From an uncultured Lachnospiraceae bacterium (GTDB taxonomy: Bacteria; Bacillota; Clostridia; Lachnospirales; Lachnospiraceae), in NCBI GenBank assembly GCA_910585075.1, contig CAJUED010000033.1:1-43548 (forward strand): DNA of 43,548 nt. Reading direction: 5' to 3'. The notes under the pieces are model-generated. The model was given only the letters and a program-made list of their open reading frames with translations. It did no database searches and was not told the origin of the DNA. The position numbers and the translations under genes are program-made. Positions 33,470-40,896 of the stretch are shown piece after piece (the stretch's first letter is position 1; the number at the start of each line of letters is the position of its first letter).

Positions 33470-34939
33470 ATGTTGTTTAATTCTTATGACTTTGTATTTC
33501 TGTTCTTTCCTCTTGTTTTGGCAGGATACGGTATTTTAAAAACATATGGACAGCGCTTCTGTGACGGTGTCTTAAAGGTAAACTGTGCGGACATTTTTTT
33601 GCTGGCGGCATCCCTTGTCTTTTACGGATGGCAGTCCCCCGGCTCCGTTCCCGTTTTGCTGTGCAGTATGGCGGTAAATTACGGGCTGTTTCTGCTTATG
33701 GAAAAATCCCGGCATAGCAGGGCCCTGCTCGGTGCAGGCCTTGTTTTCAATATCGGCGCACTGGTTGGTTTCAAATACGCGGGAGGCGGCGTTTTTCTGC
33801 CCCTTGGCATCAGCTTCTTTACCTTTACCCAGATTGCTTTTCTGGTGGAAAGCTACAAAAAAACTACCGGTAAGGTTGATATTATTTCCTACGGACTTTA
33901 CGTAAGCTTTTTTCCAAAAATCATGCAGGGGCCCATCGCCTTACCCGGGGAGCTGTTTCCCCAGTTTGCTAAAAAGGAAAGGCGGGTATCCTGGGAGCAG
34001 ATTTTCAGAAGTTTTTACTTGTTTATTTTGGGGCTTTCCAAAAAAGTTCTGCTTGCGGACACCTTTGGGAAAGCGGTGGATTTTGGCTACACCAATTTAT
34101 CCGCACTGAATACCTGGGACGGGCTGATTGTGATGCTTTCCTATACCCTGCAGCTTTATTTTGATTTCAGCGGGTACTGCGATATGGCTATGGGAATAGC
34201 AGGTATGCTTGGATTTGAGCTTCCCGTCAATTTTCGTTCTCCCTATAAAGCCGCTAATATTATAGAATTCTGGAAGGGATGGCATATTACTCTGACCAGA
34301 TTTTTCACGAAATACCTTTATATCCCTCTGGGCGGAAACCGGAAGGGAAGGGCCAGGACATATTTAAACTGTCTGCTGGTATTTTTGGTCAGTGGCATCT
34401 GGCACGGCACCGGCTGGCAGTTTATTGTGTGGGGGATGATGCATGGAGTCCTCTATGTACTTACCAGAATGTGGAAGGATTCTGTATCCGAAGGCGGCCC
34501 CTTCCACAGCCGCCGGCGGACATCCTGGGCAATAACAGTGCGGCGCGGTATCGGCGTATTGCTCACCTTCCTCTATGTGAATGTGGCATGGATTTTCTTC
34601 CGGGCCCCTTCCGTGAAAGAAGCCATAGTACTGCTTCAAAAAATTTGCTCCTTTCAATTCGGCAGATTGAATTGGAGCCTGGCGGGCTGTTTTAATCTGG
34701 ATGAATTCTGGTACGTGATTAAGGTGTTAAAGCTTGACCGTTGGCAGAGCGCACATTATATCCTTATGATGCTTATCATGGCTGGGGGGCTTTCGTTGGT
34801 ATTCTTTGGGAGAAATGCCCTGGATGTGGTTAAGAAGGCCAAGCCAAATATAATAAACACTCTGATTATGACAGCTTTGCTTGTCTGGAGTATCCTTTCT
34901 TTTTCCGGCGTCAGCTCCTTTTTATATGTTAATTTTTAA
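33470..34939 (+). CDS. MBOAT-family O-acyltransferase (AlgI/DltB-like)
   Basis: The 489-residue polytopic protein should move acyl groups, usually acetyl, across the membrane for O-acylation of a surface glycan. It begins MLFNSYDFVFLFFP, the classic MBOAT start. It shows QLYFDFSGYCDMAMG, the NFRSPYKAANIIEFWKGWHITLTRF segment in shortened form, LGGNRKGRARTYLN, and the catalytic His in LVSGIWHGTGWQFIVWG. AAGGATGAAAAATT precedes the ATG. Members of this family normally act with an SGNH partner encoded next door; here the likely partner lies 1.1 kb downstream after an intervening two-gene module. Function is sure at family level; the acyl acceptor is inferred to be the surface polysaccharide. Confidence 0.94.
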   Translation: MLFNSYDFVFLFFPLVLAGYGILKTYGQRFCDGVLKVNCADIFLLAASLVFYGWQSPGSVPVLLCSMAVNYGLFLLMEKSRHSRALLGAGLVFNIGALVGFKYAGGGVFLPLGISFFTFTQIAFLVESYKKTTGKVDIISYGLYVSFFPKIMQGPIALPGELFPQFAKKERRVSWEQIFRSFYLFILGLSKKVLLADTFGKAVDFGYTNLSALNTWDGLIVMLSYTLQLYFDFSGYCDMAMGIAGMLGFELPVNFRSPYKAANIIEFWKGWHITLTRFFTKYLYIPLGGNRKGRARTYLNCLLVFLVSGIWHGTGWQFIVWGMMHGVLYVLTRMWKDSVSEGGPFHSRRRTSWAITVRRGIGVLLTFLYVNVAWIFFRAPSVKEAIVLLQKICSFQFGRLNWSLAGCFNLDEFWYVIKVLKLDRWQSAHYILMMLIMAGGLSLVFFGRNALDVVKKAKPNIINTLIMTALLVWSILSFSGVSSFLYVNF

Positions 34940-35013
34940 TTCAATAAGTTGGCTTGTGAAGCGCGGCGGCATTTATTTTTCTTTTAAAAATTATGCACTC
35001 GTTAAAAACAAAT

Positions 35014-35019
35014 TATAAT
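35014..35019 (+). promoter_or_regulatory. Likely -10 element of the DUF3990/DUF3791 module
   Basis: A perfect TATAAT lies 58 bp before the DUF3990 start in a very AT-rich stretch. The -35 at 17 bp (TTATGC) is poor, so only the -10 is marked. Confidence 0.45.
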
Positions 35020-35076
35020 GATACCAACAAATTGAAATCTGAGAAAAACCTTCTGATGTTGGACAGGTGATTGAAT

Positions 35077-35541
35077 ATGCGAAAAATGATGATATACCAT
35101 GGAAGCACCCAGATTGTTTCGGAACCTGAAATTAAAATCGCAAAATATCATAAAGACTTTTATTATGGTTTTTATTGCACGATTATCCGAGAGCAGGCTG
35201 TCAGATGGGCTACAAGATTTGGTGAAGGTTACATTAATATGTATGAATATGTAGAAAATCCAAACTTGAAAATACTGCGTTTCGAAGCAATGACCGAGGA
35301 ATGGTTAGATTTTATTATAAACTGTCGTACAGGGCATCCTCACACTTATGATATTGTAGAAGGACCAATGGCAAATGATACCATATTTAATTATGTACAG
35401 GGATTTGTGGATGGAAAAATATCCCGAAACGCATTTTGGGAATTAGCAAAATTCAAGCGCCCTACGCATCAGATTAGCTTTCATACAATTGCGGCCTTAA
35501 AGACCATTCATTTTATTGGCGAGGAAAAAGTTTATGGATAA
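35077..35541 (+). CDS. DUF3990 protein, ADP-ribosyltransferase-fold candidate toxin
   Basis: The 154-residue protein starts at the ATG six bases after AGGTGA; a TTG two codons upstream is not needed. It has the DUF3990 layout: MIYHGSTQIV with His8, DFYYGFYCT at 27-35 with Tyr33, EQAVRWA near 39-45, YEYVENPNLKILRFE, and YDIVEGPMANDT at 91-102. To my knowledge DUF3990 is grouped with the ADP-ribosyltransferase superfamily, where a His and a Tyr in such positions bind NAD. No signal or membrane segment is present. The next gene overlaps it by 8 bp, and codon and base usage is more AT-rich than the flanking genes. It resembles a toxin-antitoxin-type cassette, but no toxicity can be read from sequence. 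Confidence 0.82.
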   Translation: MRKMMIYHGSTQIVSEPEIKIAKYHKDFYYGFYCTIIREQAVRWATRFGEGYINMYEYVENPNLKILRFEAMTEEWLDFIINCRTGHPHTYDIVEGPMANDTIFNYVQGFVDGKISRNAFWELAKFKRPTHQISFHTIAALKTIHFIGEEKVYG

Positions 35542-35977
35542 AAATAACAGTGCGCTTTTTTTTACATGTAGTTTGATAGAATTTATCGGGCGGACAACCA
35601 AAAATAAAAGACAGGATATCATTGATTGCCTTGGAATTGAAACAGTTACAAGGATTTATAACTATGCGGACGTGTTCCACTGTGAACCGATTGAAAAAGT
35701 GGCTGACGATTTTATACAAAGAAATCATATTATAAACGGAAGCTTTGATAACATAGCATCCTGCAAATATAATATCCCGGACTACTGGGATATTGGCGAA
35801 GTATTTGAACGGCTTATAGAAGATATATTTGATGAGAAGGATGTAATAACCGGGCTCTTTGAGATATATCATTCCTGGCTTGCGGAGCGTATTTTAAATT
35901 TTAACTCAGATTTATTTTATCAGTCCAGGGATTATATCGCCGCCTGCTATAGGGAAAAACAGATTCTGACAACATAA
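35534..35977 (+). CDS. DUF3791-like protein with C-terminal extension, partner of the DUF3990 protein
   Basis: This 147-residue protein starts at an ATG inside the last codons of the DUF3990 gene, after GAGGAAAAAGTTT, so translation is coupled. Residues 4-70 fit the small DUF3791 pattern (SALFFTCSLIEFIGRTTKNK, then IETVTRIYNYADVFHC and PIEKVADDFIQRNHI). DUF3791 proteins often sit beside DUF3990 genes. Residues 80-147 form a second module (WDIGEVFERLIEDI, SWLAERILNFNSDLFYQSRDYIAACY) that looks like another small protein family fused on. It has no membrane segments. By position it is the candidate antitoxin or regulator of the DUF3990 protein; this is inference. Confidence 0.75.
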   Translation: MDKNNSALFFTCSLIEFIGRTTKNKRQDIIDCLGIETVTRIYNYADVFHCEPIEKVADDFIQRNHIINGSFDNIASCKYNIPDYWDIGEVFERLIEDIFDEKDVITGLFEIYHSWLAERILNFNSDLFYQSRDYIAACYREKQILTT

Positions 35978-36066
35978 CCTATACCATGAAATAAAAATCA
36001 AAGAGCAGAAGAATCAGTATGTCTGTCATATATGGAAAATAACAATGTAGTTCTGATTCTACCGCT

Positions 36067-37221
36067 ATGAGAATGGCAAAAAACAATGGAAACAACAGCA
36101 TGAAAAAGAAAAGCAAGCACGATTTAAAACAAGAAATAAAAACAAAAAAGAATCCTTTTCAAAAAGCACTCATCAGTGTTTTGGCACTGGCTTTTGCCGC
36201 CCTGATATGCATGGCAGCGCTGGTGATATATGTGGACCCCTTTTTCCATTACCACAGTCCTTTAAAAGGATTCCCCTATCTGGTAGACAATCAGCTCTCC
36301 CAAAACCCGGGAATGGCCGCTCACATGGACTATGACAGTGTGATTTTAGGCTCCTCCATGACGGTCAATTTCCAGACCACCTGGTTTAAAGAGCTGATGG
36401 ATTTAAACACCATCAAACTAAGTTACAGCGGGGCTTTTCCCAAGGACCAGGCCAATATCATGGATATTATTTTTGATGATGATAGTAAGGGGAAAAGGCA
36501 GGTTAAAAAAGTTTTTCTGGGCGTGGATGTGATTACCTACACCGGGGCTGTGGATGAGACAAAATATCCTATTCCGGAATATCTGTATGATGATAATTAT
36601 TTCAACGACATTCAATATCTGCTCAACAAGGATGTGATTTTAAATTATATTCTGCGCCCCATGGCTGACCCGGAGCCTACGGATTTATCAAATGTGTATG
36701 CCAGCTGGTGGACGGAGGAATATTACAGCGAGCAGTGGGTACTGCACAACTATACTTCCCCTGAGCAGGTCACACAGGAGACGCCGGCGGACGCCTATCT
36801 GGCCTCCACGGAGAAAAATCTGGCTGTCAATATCTGCCCCTATATAGAGGAAAACCCGGAGACGGAATTTGTAGTGTTTTTCCCACCCTACAGCATTTTA
36901 TTCTGGAATGATGTGCTTAAGGAGAATCATCTGAATGCCACCCTTGCGGAGTACAGATATATTGCGGAACGGCTCAATGCCTATGAAAATGTGACCATGT
37001 ACTTTTTTCCTGACCGGGAGGAAATTGTCTGTGATTTGAACAATTATGCGGATTACAGCCACTATCACCCCCGCTATAACCGCTATATGGCGGAGTGCTT
37101 TGCCTCCGGTGAGTGCCTTGTGGCAAAGGACGGCCAAAAAGGAACAGGGATAGACACATATCTTCAACATATGAGAGAGATTGTGGATCATTTTGATTTT
37201 GAAAAGGTTGTCGGCCAGTGA
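36067..37221 (+). CDS. SGNH-type membrane-anchored partner of MBOAT acyltransferase (DltD/AlgX-like)
   Basis: The 384-residue protein has a basic start and a membrane helix near 38-58 (ALISVLALAFAALICMAALVIYV). The outer SGNH domain follows, with VILGSSMTVNF around residue 95 supplying the nucleophile Ser and YADYSHYHPRYN near 335 supplying the Asp and His of the DxxH block. Members of this group complete transfer of acyl groups brought across the membrane by MBOAT proteins. The ATG used lacks a strong ribosome site; a later in-frame ATG at 36100 is an alternative. An 86-bp part of this gene (36635-36720) has an inverted diverged copy upstream of the MBOAT gene. A terminator hairpin covers its stop. 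Confidence 0.85.
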   Translation: MRMAKNNGNNSMKKKSKHDLKQEIKTKKNPFQKALISVLALAFAALICMAALVIYVDPFFHYHSPLKGFPYLVDNQLSQNPGMAAHMDYDSVILGSSMTVNFQTTWFKELMDLNTIKLSYSGAFPKDQANIMDIIFDDDSKGKRQVKKVFLGVDVITYTGAVDETKYPIPEYLYDDNYFNDIQYLLNKDVILNYILRPMADPEPTDLSNVYASWWTEEYYSEQWVLHNYTSPEQVTQETPADAYLASTEKNLAVNICPYIEENPETEFVVFFPPYSILFWNDVLKENHLNATLAEYRYIAERLNAYENVTMYFFPDREEIVCDLNNYADYSHYHPRYNRYMAECFASGECLVAKDGQKGTGIDTYLQHMREIVDHFDFEKVVGQ

Positions 37222-37247
37222 ATCATCTTAAGGCCGACAATCTTTTC
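37208..37247 (+). terminator. Terminator overlapping the end of the SGNH partner gene
   Basis: TTGTCGGCC (37208-37216, inside the last codons) and GGCCGACAA (37232-37240) form a 9-bp stem with a 15-nt loop, followed by TCTTTTCTC. Confidence 0.7.
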
Positions 37248-37248
37248 T

Positions 37249-37317
37249 CATTCTCTATATTCTTCTATCCCCATTCTCTATATTCTTCTATTTTTATTCT
37301 TTGTATTCTTCTATGAT
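37249..37317. repeat. Three 23-bp tandem repeats between convergent genes
   Basis: CATTCTCTATATTCTTCTAT begins at 37249 and 37272, and a variant begins at 37295, giving an exact 23-bp period. It lies between the convergent SGNH partner and ADP-ribosylglycohydrolase-family genes. No function is assigned. Confidence 0.75.
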
Positions 37318-37398
37318 TTTCAGGAACTCCTGTATGTTCCTTTCAACGTCACCCTAAAAAACAGATGTTCCTATGGGCACTCCCAAATAGCGCTTATC

Positions 37399-39543
37399 TT
37401 AAATCCCCTTAACCTTCATCATACGATATTTATCATGGGTGCCATTTTGCATGGAAACCCCTATGGAGCCTTTGAGATAAGGCCTTTCTTCATCCACAGC
37501 CTCTACTATCACTCCGTCAACCTCTGCGGAAATTTTATTTCCATCGGCGGTCACTGTTACCGTATATTCCTGTCCATGCTCCCACGCAAATTCTGTCTCC
37601 GCAAGCACCTTGTAACCATTATCATTTTTCAGGATTGCAAACCTGTTTCCATCCAAAAGCCCTGCGGCATAAGAGCGGATTGCCCCCTGGACTCTCACGT
37701 TTACCATATGGGTCTGCCCGGTAAGAGGTGTAAAGGAAAACTCAGCCCGGTAATTCTCCCAGTCATGCCTTCCCGTGTAAGCCTCAGCAAAATCGGAGCA
37801 GGATAAATGCATCTGACCATCCTCCAGATACATAAGTCCCTTGAGCTTTGTAAACTGACTGATTTCCCTGTGAAGCGTTGTCCAGACTTCCACCTTTTCC
37901 TTTGACAAATCTATACTGTAAGTGGGCTGCCCGTCTGCATACAGGTCGTCTATCATGCCTACATAATCAAAAACCTGCGTATGTGTGCCATGAACGTGGA
38001 AACAAACTCCCATCTCATCTATCAGGGCAGCTTCCATCTCCGGAATATGGAATTCCAGGTTCTTCCATTCTCCCTTCCCCAGCTCTACCTTTTCGCCCTC
38101 ATAAATTTTGCCGCTGTGGGCTTCTCTTACATACAGACTCACCTGGGCCGGCTGGGAATACTCCGGAATATAAGCGCTCCCATGAAGGGTCTGTCCCGGA
38201 TAAACCAAAGGCGAAAAGCAAGGGTCATATCTGCTGTCATGGAAATCCTTAGGCTCATAATGTGTCTTTCTGTAGACATAGATATTTTCAGCAGACTCTA
38301 CAGGCGAAACCACAAATTTCAGGGAACGCTTACCGGATGCCGCCGTCTCATCCGTATTGATGAGGTTACACTCTCTTTCTTTTCTCGCTCTATCGTCCAA
38401 CCCGTCTACCCTTACCCGGATTGCATGTGTAGAACCCGGGAATTCAAAGTGACAGCTTTCAATTCTGTTTTCAATGATTTCTTTCCAGGCTGCCGGTAAT
38501 TCTTCCCCTGCCACCGCGTAAGCCAGCTTTGCAATGTAAGCAGCTCCAAAGGGAATATCCATAATATTCAGAGAGCCCACCACGCTGGAGCATGCCAGGA
38601 AATCGTTGATCGGCTTTCTCCATTTATCATACTCTATGCCCGCAAGGCCATTGCGGACGCCCATGATCGTGGCCACATTTCCCACATTACAGTCCGTATC
38701 CCATCCGCACATATTGCAGATATTCAAGGTATCGGAGAAATCCCCCTCACCATACAAAAGGGCCAAAATCATCACCGCAATATTGGGAATGATATGACAT
38801 GCGCCAGGATACTTGTCATACCCATAACTTTCAAAGATGAACCGGAAGCATTCTCTCCAGTTCTCCGGATGTTTATCATAAAAATCCATTACAATGCGCA
38901 CAATCCTTGCATACTCGCAGTCATCCGGAATGTAGGATAAACCTTTTTCAATGATTTTCTTTATATCCTTTTCTATAAAAGCATAGCTGATGCATACGGC
39001 TACAAAAATACCGCCGTAAACCCCATTACCCCCATGGGTAACACTGGCCGCCTCCTTGGCAAACCTTGCCGCCTGATCCGGATTTCCCGGGCTTACAAGT
39101 CCCCAGGTGTCAATAAAAATCTGACCTCCAATCTGTTCCGCGGTAGCGCTGCCATTCTGGGCAATGCTGCCGCTCTCCGGCGCCGGAATCCCGTTACGGA
39201 GATTTAAGTATGCCGTATGCTCGGTGGAAACCCCATATCCGCCCCACCAGAAAAAGCCATGCTCAAAGGGAGCATAATTGAGAAGTGCCTCCGCCACGTC
39301 CATTGCCTTCACATCATAGCCGTGTCTTCCGTCCTCTAAGGCTTTCAGGAAAAACAACGGACCGTTGCTGTCATCATCCGCCGCAAACTCATGATAGTCC
39401 ACAGGATAATGGGTAAGCTCTCCATATATATTTTTTATCTTTTCATAGGTCCAGCCCTCAATAGGCGCGCCCAGGCGAATCCCTATAATCTTTGCCAGCC
39501 AGCCTGCATAAATACTTTCTATGTAGCTTTCTTTCATTGCCAT
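37399..39543 (-). CDS. ADP-ribosylglycohydrolase-family protein with C-terminal sugar-binding-like modules
   Basis: About 714 residues from the chosen ATG (a second ATG lies two codons later; the ribosome site AAAGGG is far). Residues 1-350 are the ADP-ribosylglycohydrolase fold: YAGWLAKIIGIRLGAPIEGW, ADDDSNGPLFFLKAL, THGGNGVYGGIFVA, and CGWDTDCNVGNVATIMG with the metal-binding Asp pair. Residues 400-520 look like a beta-sandwich binding module (GSAYIPEYSQPAQVSLYVRE, LEFHIPEMEAA). Residues 560-714 look like a LamG/DUF1080-type domain (WENYRAEFSFTPLTGQ, YTVTVTADGNKISAEVDG). It sits beside fucosidase and sucrase genes on the same strand, so it probably acts on a glycoside rather than on ADP-ribosylated protein. 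No signal peptide is seen. Confidence 0.85.
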   Translation of the reverse strand: MAMKESYIESIYAGWLAKIIGIRLGAPIEGWTYEKIKNIYGELTHYPVDYHEFAADDDSNGPLFFLKALEDGRHGYDVKAMDVAEALLNYAPFEHGFFWWGGYGVSTEHTAYLNLRNGIPAPESGSIAQNGSATAEQIGGQIFIDTWGLVSPGNPDQAARFAKEAASVTHGGNGVYGGIFVAVCISYAFIEKDIKKIIEKGLSYIPDDCEYARIVRIVMDFYDKHPENWRECFRFIFESYGYDKYPGACHIIPNIAVMILALLYGEGDFSDTLNICNMCGWDTDCNVGNVATIMGVRNGLAGIEYDKWRKPINDFLACSSVVGSLNIMDIPFGAAYIAKLAYAVAGEELPAAWKEIIENRIESCHFEFPGSTHAIRVRVDGLDDRARKERECNLINTDETAASGKRSLKFVVSPVESAENIYVYRKTHYEPKDFHDSRYDPCFSPLVYPGQTLHGSAYIPEYSQPAQVSLYVREAHSGKIYEGEKVELGKGEWKNLEFHIPEMEAALIDEMGVCFHVHGTHTQVFDYVGMIDDLYADGQPTYSIDLSKEKVEVWTTLHREISQFTKLKGLMYLEDGQMHLSCSDFAEAYTGRHDWENYRAEFSFTPLTGQTHMVNVRVQGAIRSYAAGLLDGNRFAILKNDNGYKVLAETEFAWEHGQEYTVTVTADGNKISAEVDGVIVEAVDEERPYLKGSIGVSMQNGTHDKYRMMKVKGI

Positions 39544-39622
39544 TTTATTTTTCGAACCCTTTCTTTCACAATCAGTATCCCATAATACCATACATTATAA
39601 TCTTTGATTTTTTGTTTTAACC

Positions 39623-39727
39623 CCTTACACCACACTGTTAAGTAAACGCCTGCAGCAACCTGCGGGTATCCTCCCCGGCTTTTTCCTCCTGAGTGGGGCA
39701 AGCCACAGAGAATCACACCTGTAAAGG
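39623..39727 (-). ncRNA. Candidate structured leader RNA upstream of the ADP-ribosylglycohydrolase-family gene
   Basis: On the minus strand this 105-nt stretch is closed by CCUUUACA and UGUAAGG. Inside it GCAG-GUUG-CUGC can form a hairpin, and the blocks CCCC/GGGG (39673-39676, 39695-39698) and GGCTT/AAGCC (39677-39681, 39700-39704) interleave as in a pseudoknot. It lies in the 315-bp space before the gene at 37399-39543, about 80 bp upstream of its start. I could not match it to a known riboswitch class, and the rest of the gap shows only AT-rich sequence. Confidence 0.35.
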
Positions 39728-39858
39728 ATTGAAAAAAGCCGCTATATTCTCTGTCCGAATGTAAATTCATCGGAGAACAAGCAGCATATTTTTCAACAAA
39801 GGTATTAAACTTCCGAGAAGACTAAAGCCCATCCTCAACAACCGGCGTTTGTATTGTC

Positions 39859-40884
39859 CTATAATCTTCCTGCTACTTCACGTAAAATCCTCTGGCTCTC
39901 TCCCGGGATTCTGCCCAGATGATCCGGCCCCACGTTCAGCAGATAGTTAATGCCCATTCCATTTAATTTCTGTTTCAGCTCCAAAATTTTCTCCGGGCTT
40001 TTCCAGTCATGATCCCATGCGCAGTAGCCCCAGCTGTTATTTATGGTAGCGGCTGTCTCATAAAGTCCATAGGGGGAAGGCTTAAATCCATCGCAGTCGT
40101 TTAAGTTCACTTCGGCCCCTTCAAGCTCCTCCCCGGATGGAATGGAATCCGGGATTTCATTGTCCCCAAGAGAAACATAGTCATAGGCGCCGTTTCCAAG
40201 GCGGGAATTGATCAGGCAGTTAGGCTGATACTTTTTCACCAGCTCAAACAGCTCCCGGCTCTGGGCATCCTTGATTGTCATGGGAACATCAAACCAGATA
40301 AGGCACAGCTCCCCGTAGCCCCGAAGGATTTCTTCCACCTGGGGCTTTATCTTATTTTCGAAACAGATATCATAATTTTTCTTAGTATTATCCGGGTAGT
40401 CCCAGTCGTTGCACCAGCACTGGCCGGAGCAGGGAATGTGACCGGAAAGATACCCTCCCCCATGCTCCTCATGCCAGTCCAGATCCTGAGAATAGTAAAG
40501 GCCGAATTTTATGCCATGTTTATAACATGCTTCCGAGAGTTCCCCAATGATATCTCTCCCAAAAGGCGTTGCGTCCACCACGTTGAACTTATCCACCTTC
40601 GAGTGGAACAGGGCAAAGCCCTCATGATGCTTGCTTGTGATAACGAAATATTTCATCCCACATTCCTTTGCAAAACGAATCCACTCGTCAGCGTTAAAAT
40701 AGATTGGATTGAAAGCTTCCGCAAGCCTGTCATACTCCGCCCTTGGAATACGCTGATTGGTCTGAATCCATTCCGCATAGCTGCTGCCCCTGTTTCCCTT
40801 CCACTCGCCCCCAAGCAGGGAGTAAAGGCCCCAGTGCACCATCATGCCGTACTGCGCTTCCTTAAACCATTTTCTCATATCCAT
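39859..40884 (-). CDS. GH29 alpha-L-fucosidase
   Basis: The 341-residue enzyme should release alpha-linked L-fucose. It has the GH29 core: WFKEAQYGMMVHWGLYS, YFVITSKHHEGFALFHS near 80-95, DIIGELSEACYKHGIKFGLYYS, and the nucleophile Asp199 in CLIWFDVP. RLGNGAYDY and ETAATINNSWGY follow, as is usual. It is short for the family, ending after the catalytic barrel without the C-terminal beta-sandwich found in many members. No signal peptide is present, so the substrate should be imported oligosaccharide. GTGGGGGTTCCAT precedes the ATG, and the gene lies 12 bp after the GH32 gene, so the two are one operon. Confidence 0.92.
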   Translation of the reverse strand: MDMRKWFKEAQYGMMVHWGLYSLLGGEWKGNRGSSYAEWIQTNQRIPRAEYDRLAEAFNPIYFNADEWIRFAKECGMKYFVITSKHHEGFALFHSKVDKFNVVDATPFGRDIIGELSEACYKHGIKFGLYYSQDLDWHEEHGGGYLSGHIPCSGQCWCNDWDYPDNTKKNYDICFENKIKPQVEEILRGYGELCLIWFDVPMTIKDAQSRELFELVKKYQPNCLINSRLGNGAYDYVSLGDNEIPDSIPSGEELEGAEVNLNDCDGFKPSPYGLYETAATINNSWGYCAWDHDWKSPEKILELKQKLNGMGINYLLNVGPDHLGRIPGESQRILREVAGRL

Positions 40885-40896
40885 ATGGAACCCCCA

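Noticed and set aside
33345..36720. A classical invertible phase-variation switch controlled by the 86-bp inverted repeats.
   Set aside because: The copies differ by about 7 percent, there is no recombinase gene in view, and inversion would fuse the SGNH front half to antisense sequence. A relic is the simpler reading.
35077..39543. An ADP-ribosyltransferase-fold protein and an ADP-ribosylglycohydrolase-family protein within 4 kb, as a possible modifier-eraser pair.
   Set aside because: They are on opposite strands and separated by the SGNH gene and its terminator. The hydrolase relative carries sugar-binding-like modules and clusters with glycosidases. Coupling remains testable but is not supported by layout.
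39534..39770. An N-terminal extension of the ADP-ribosylglycohydrolase-family protein or a small upstream gene (about 78 residues).
   Set aside because: The family domain begins at the later ATG, and the extra residues show no domain or ribosome site. The stretch is better treated as a leader or RNA element.
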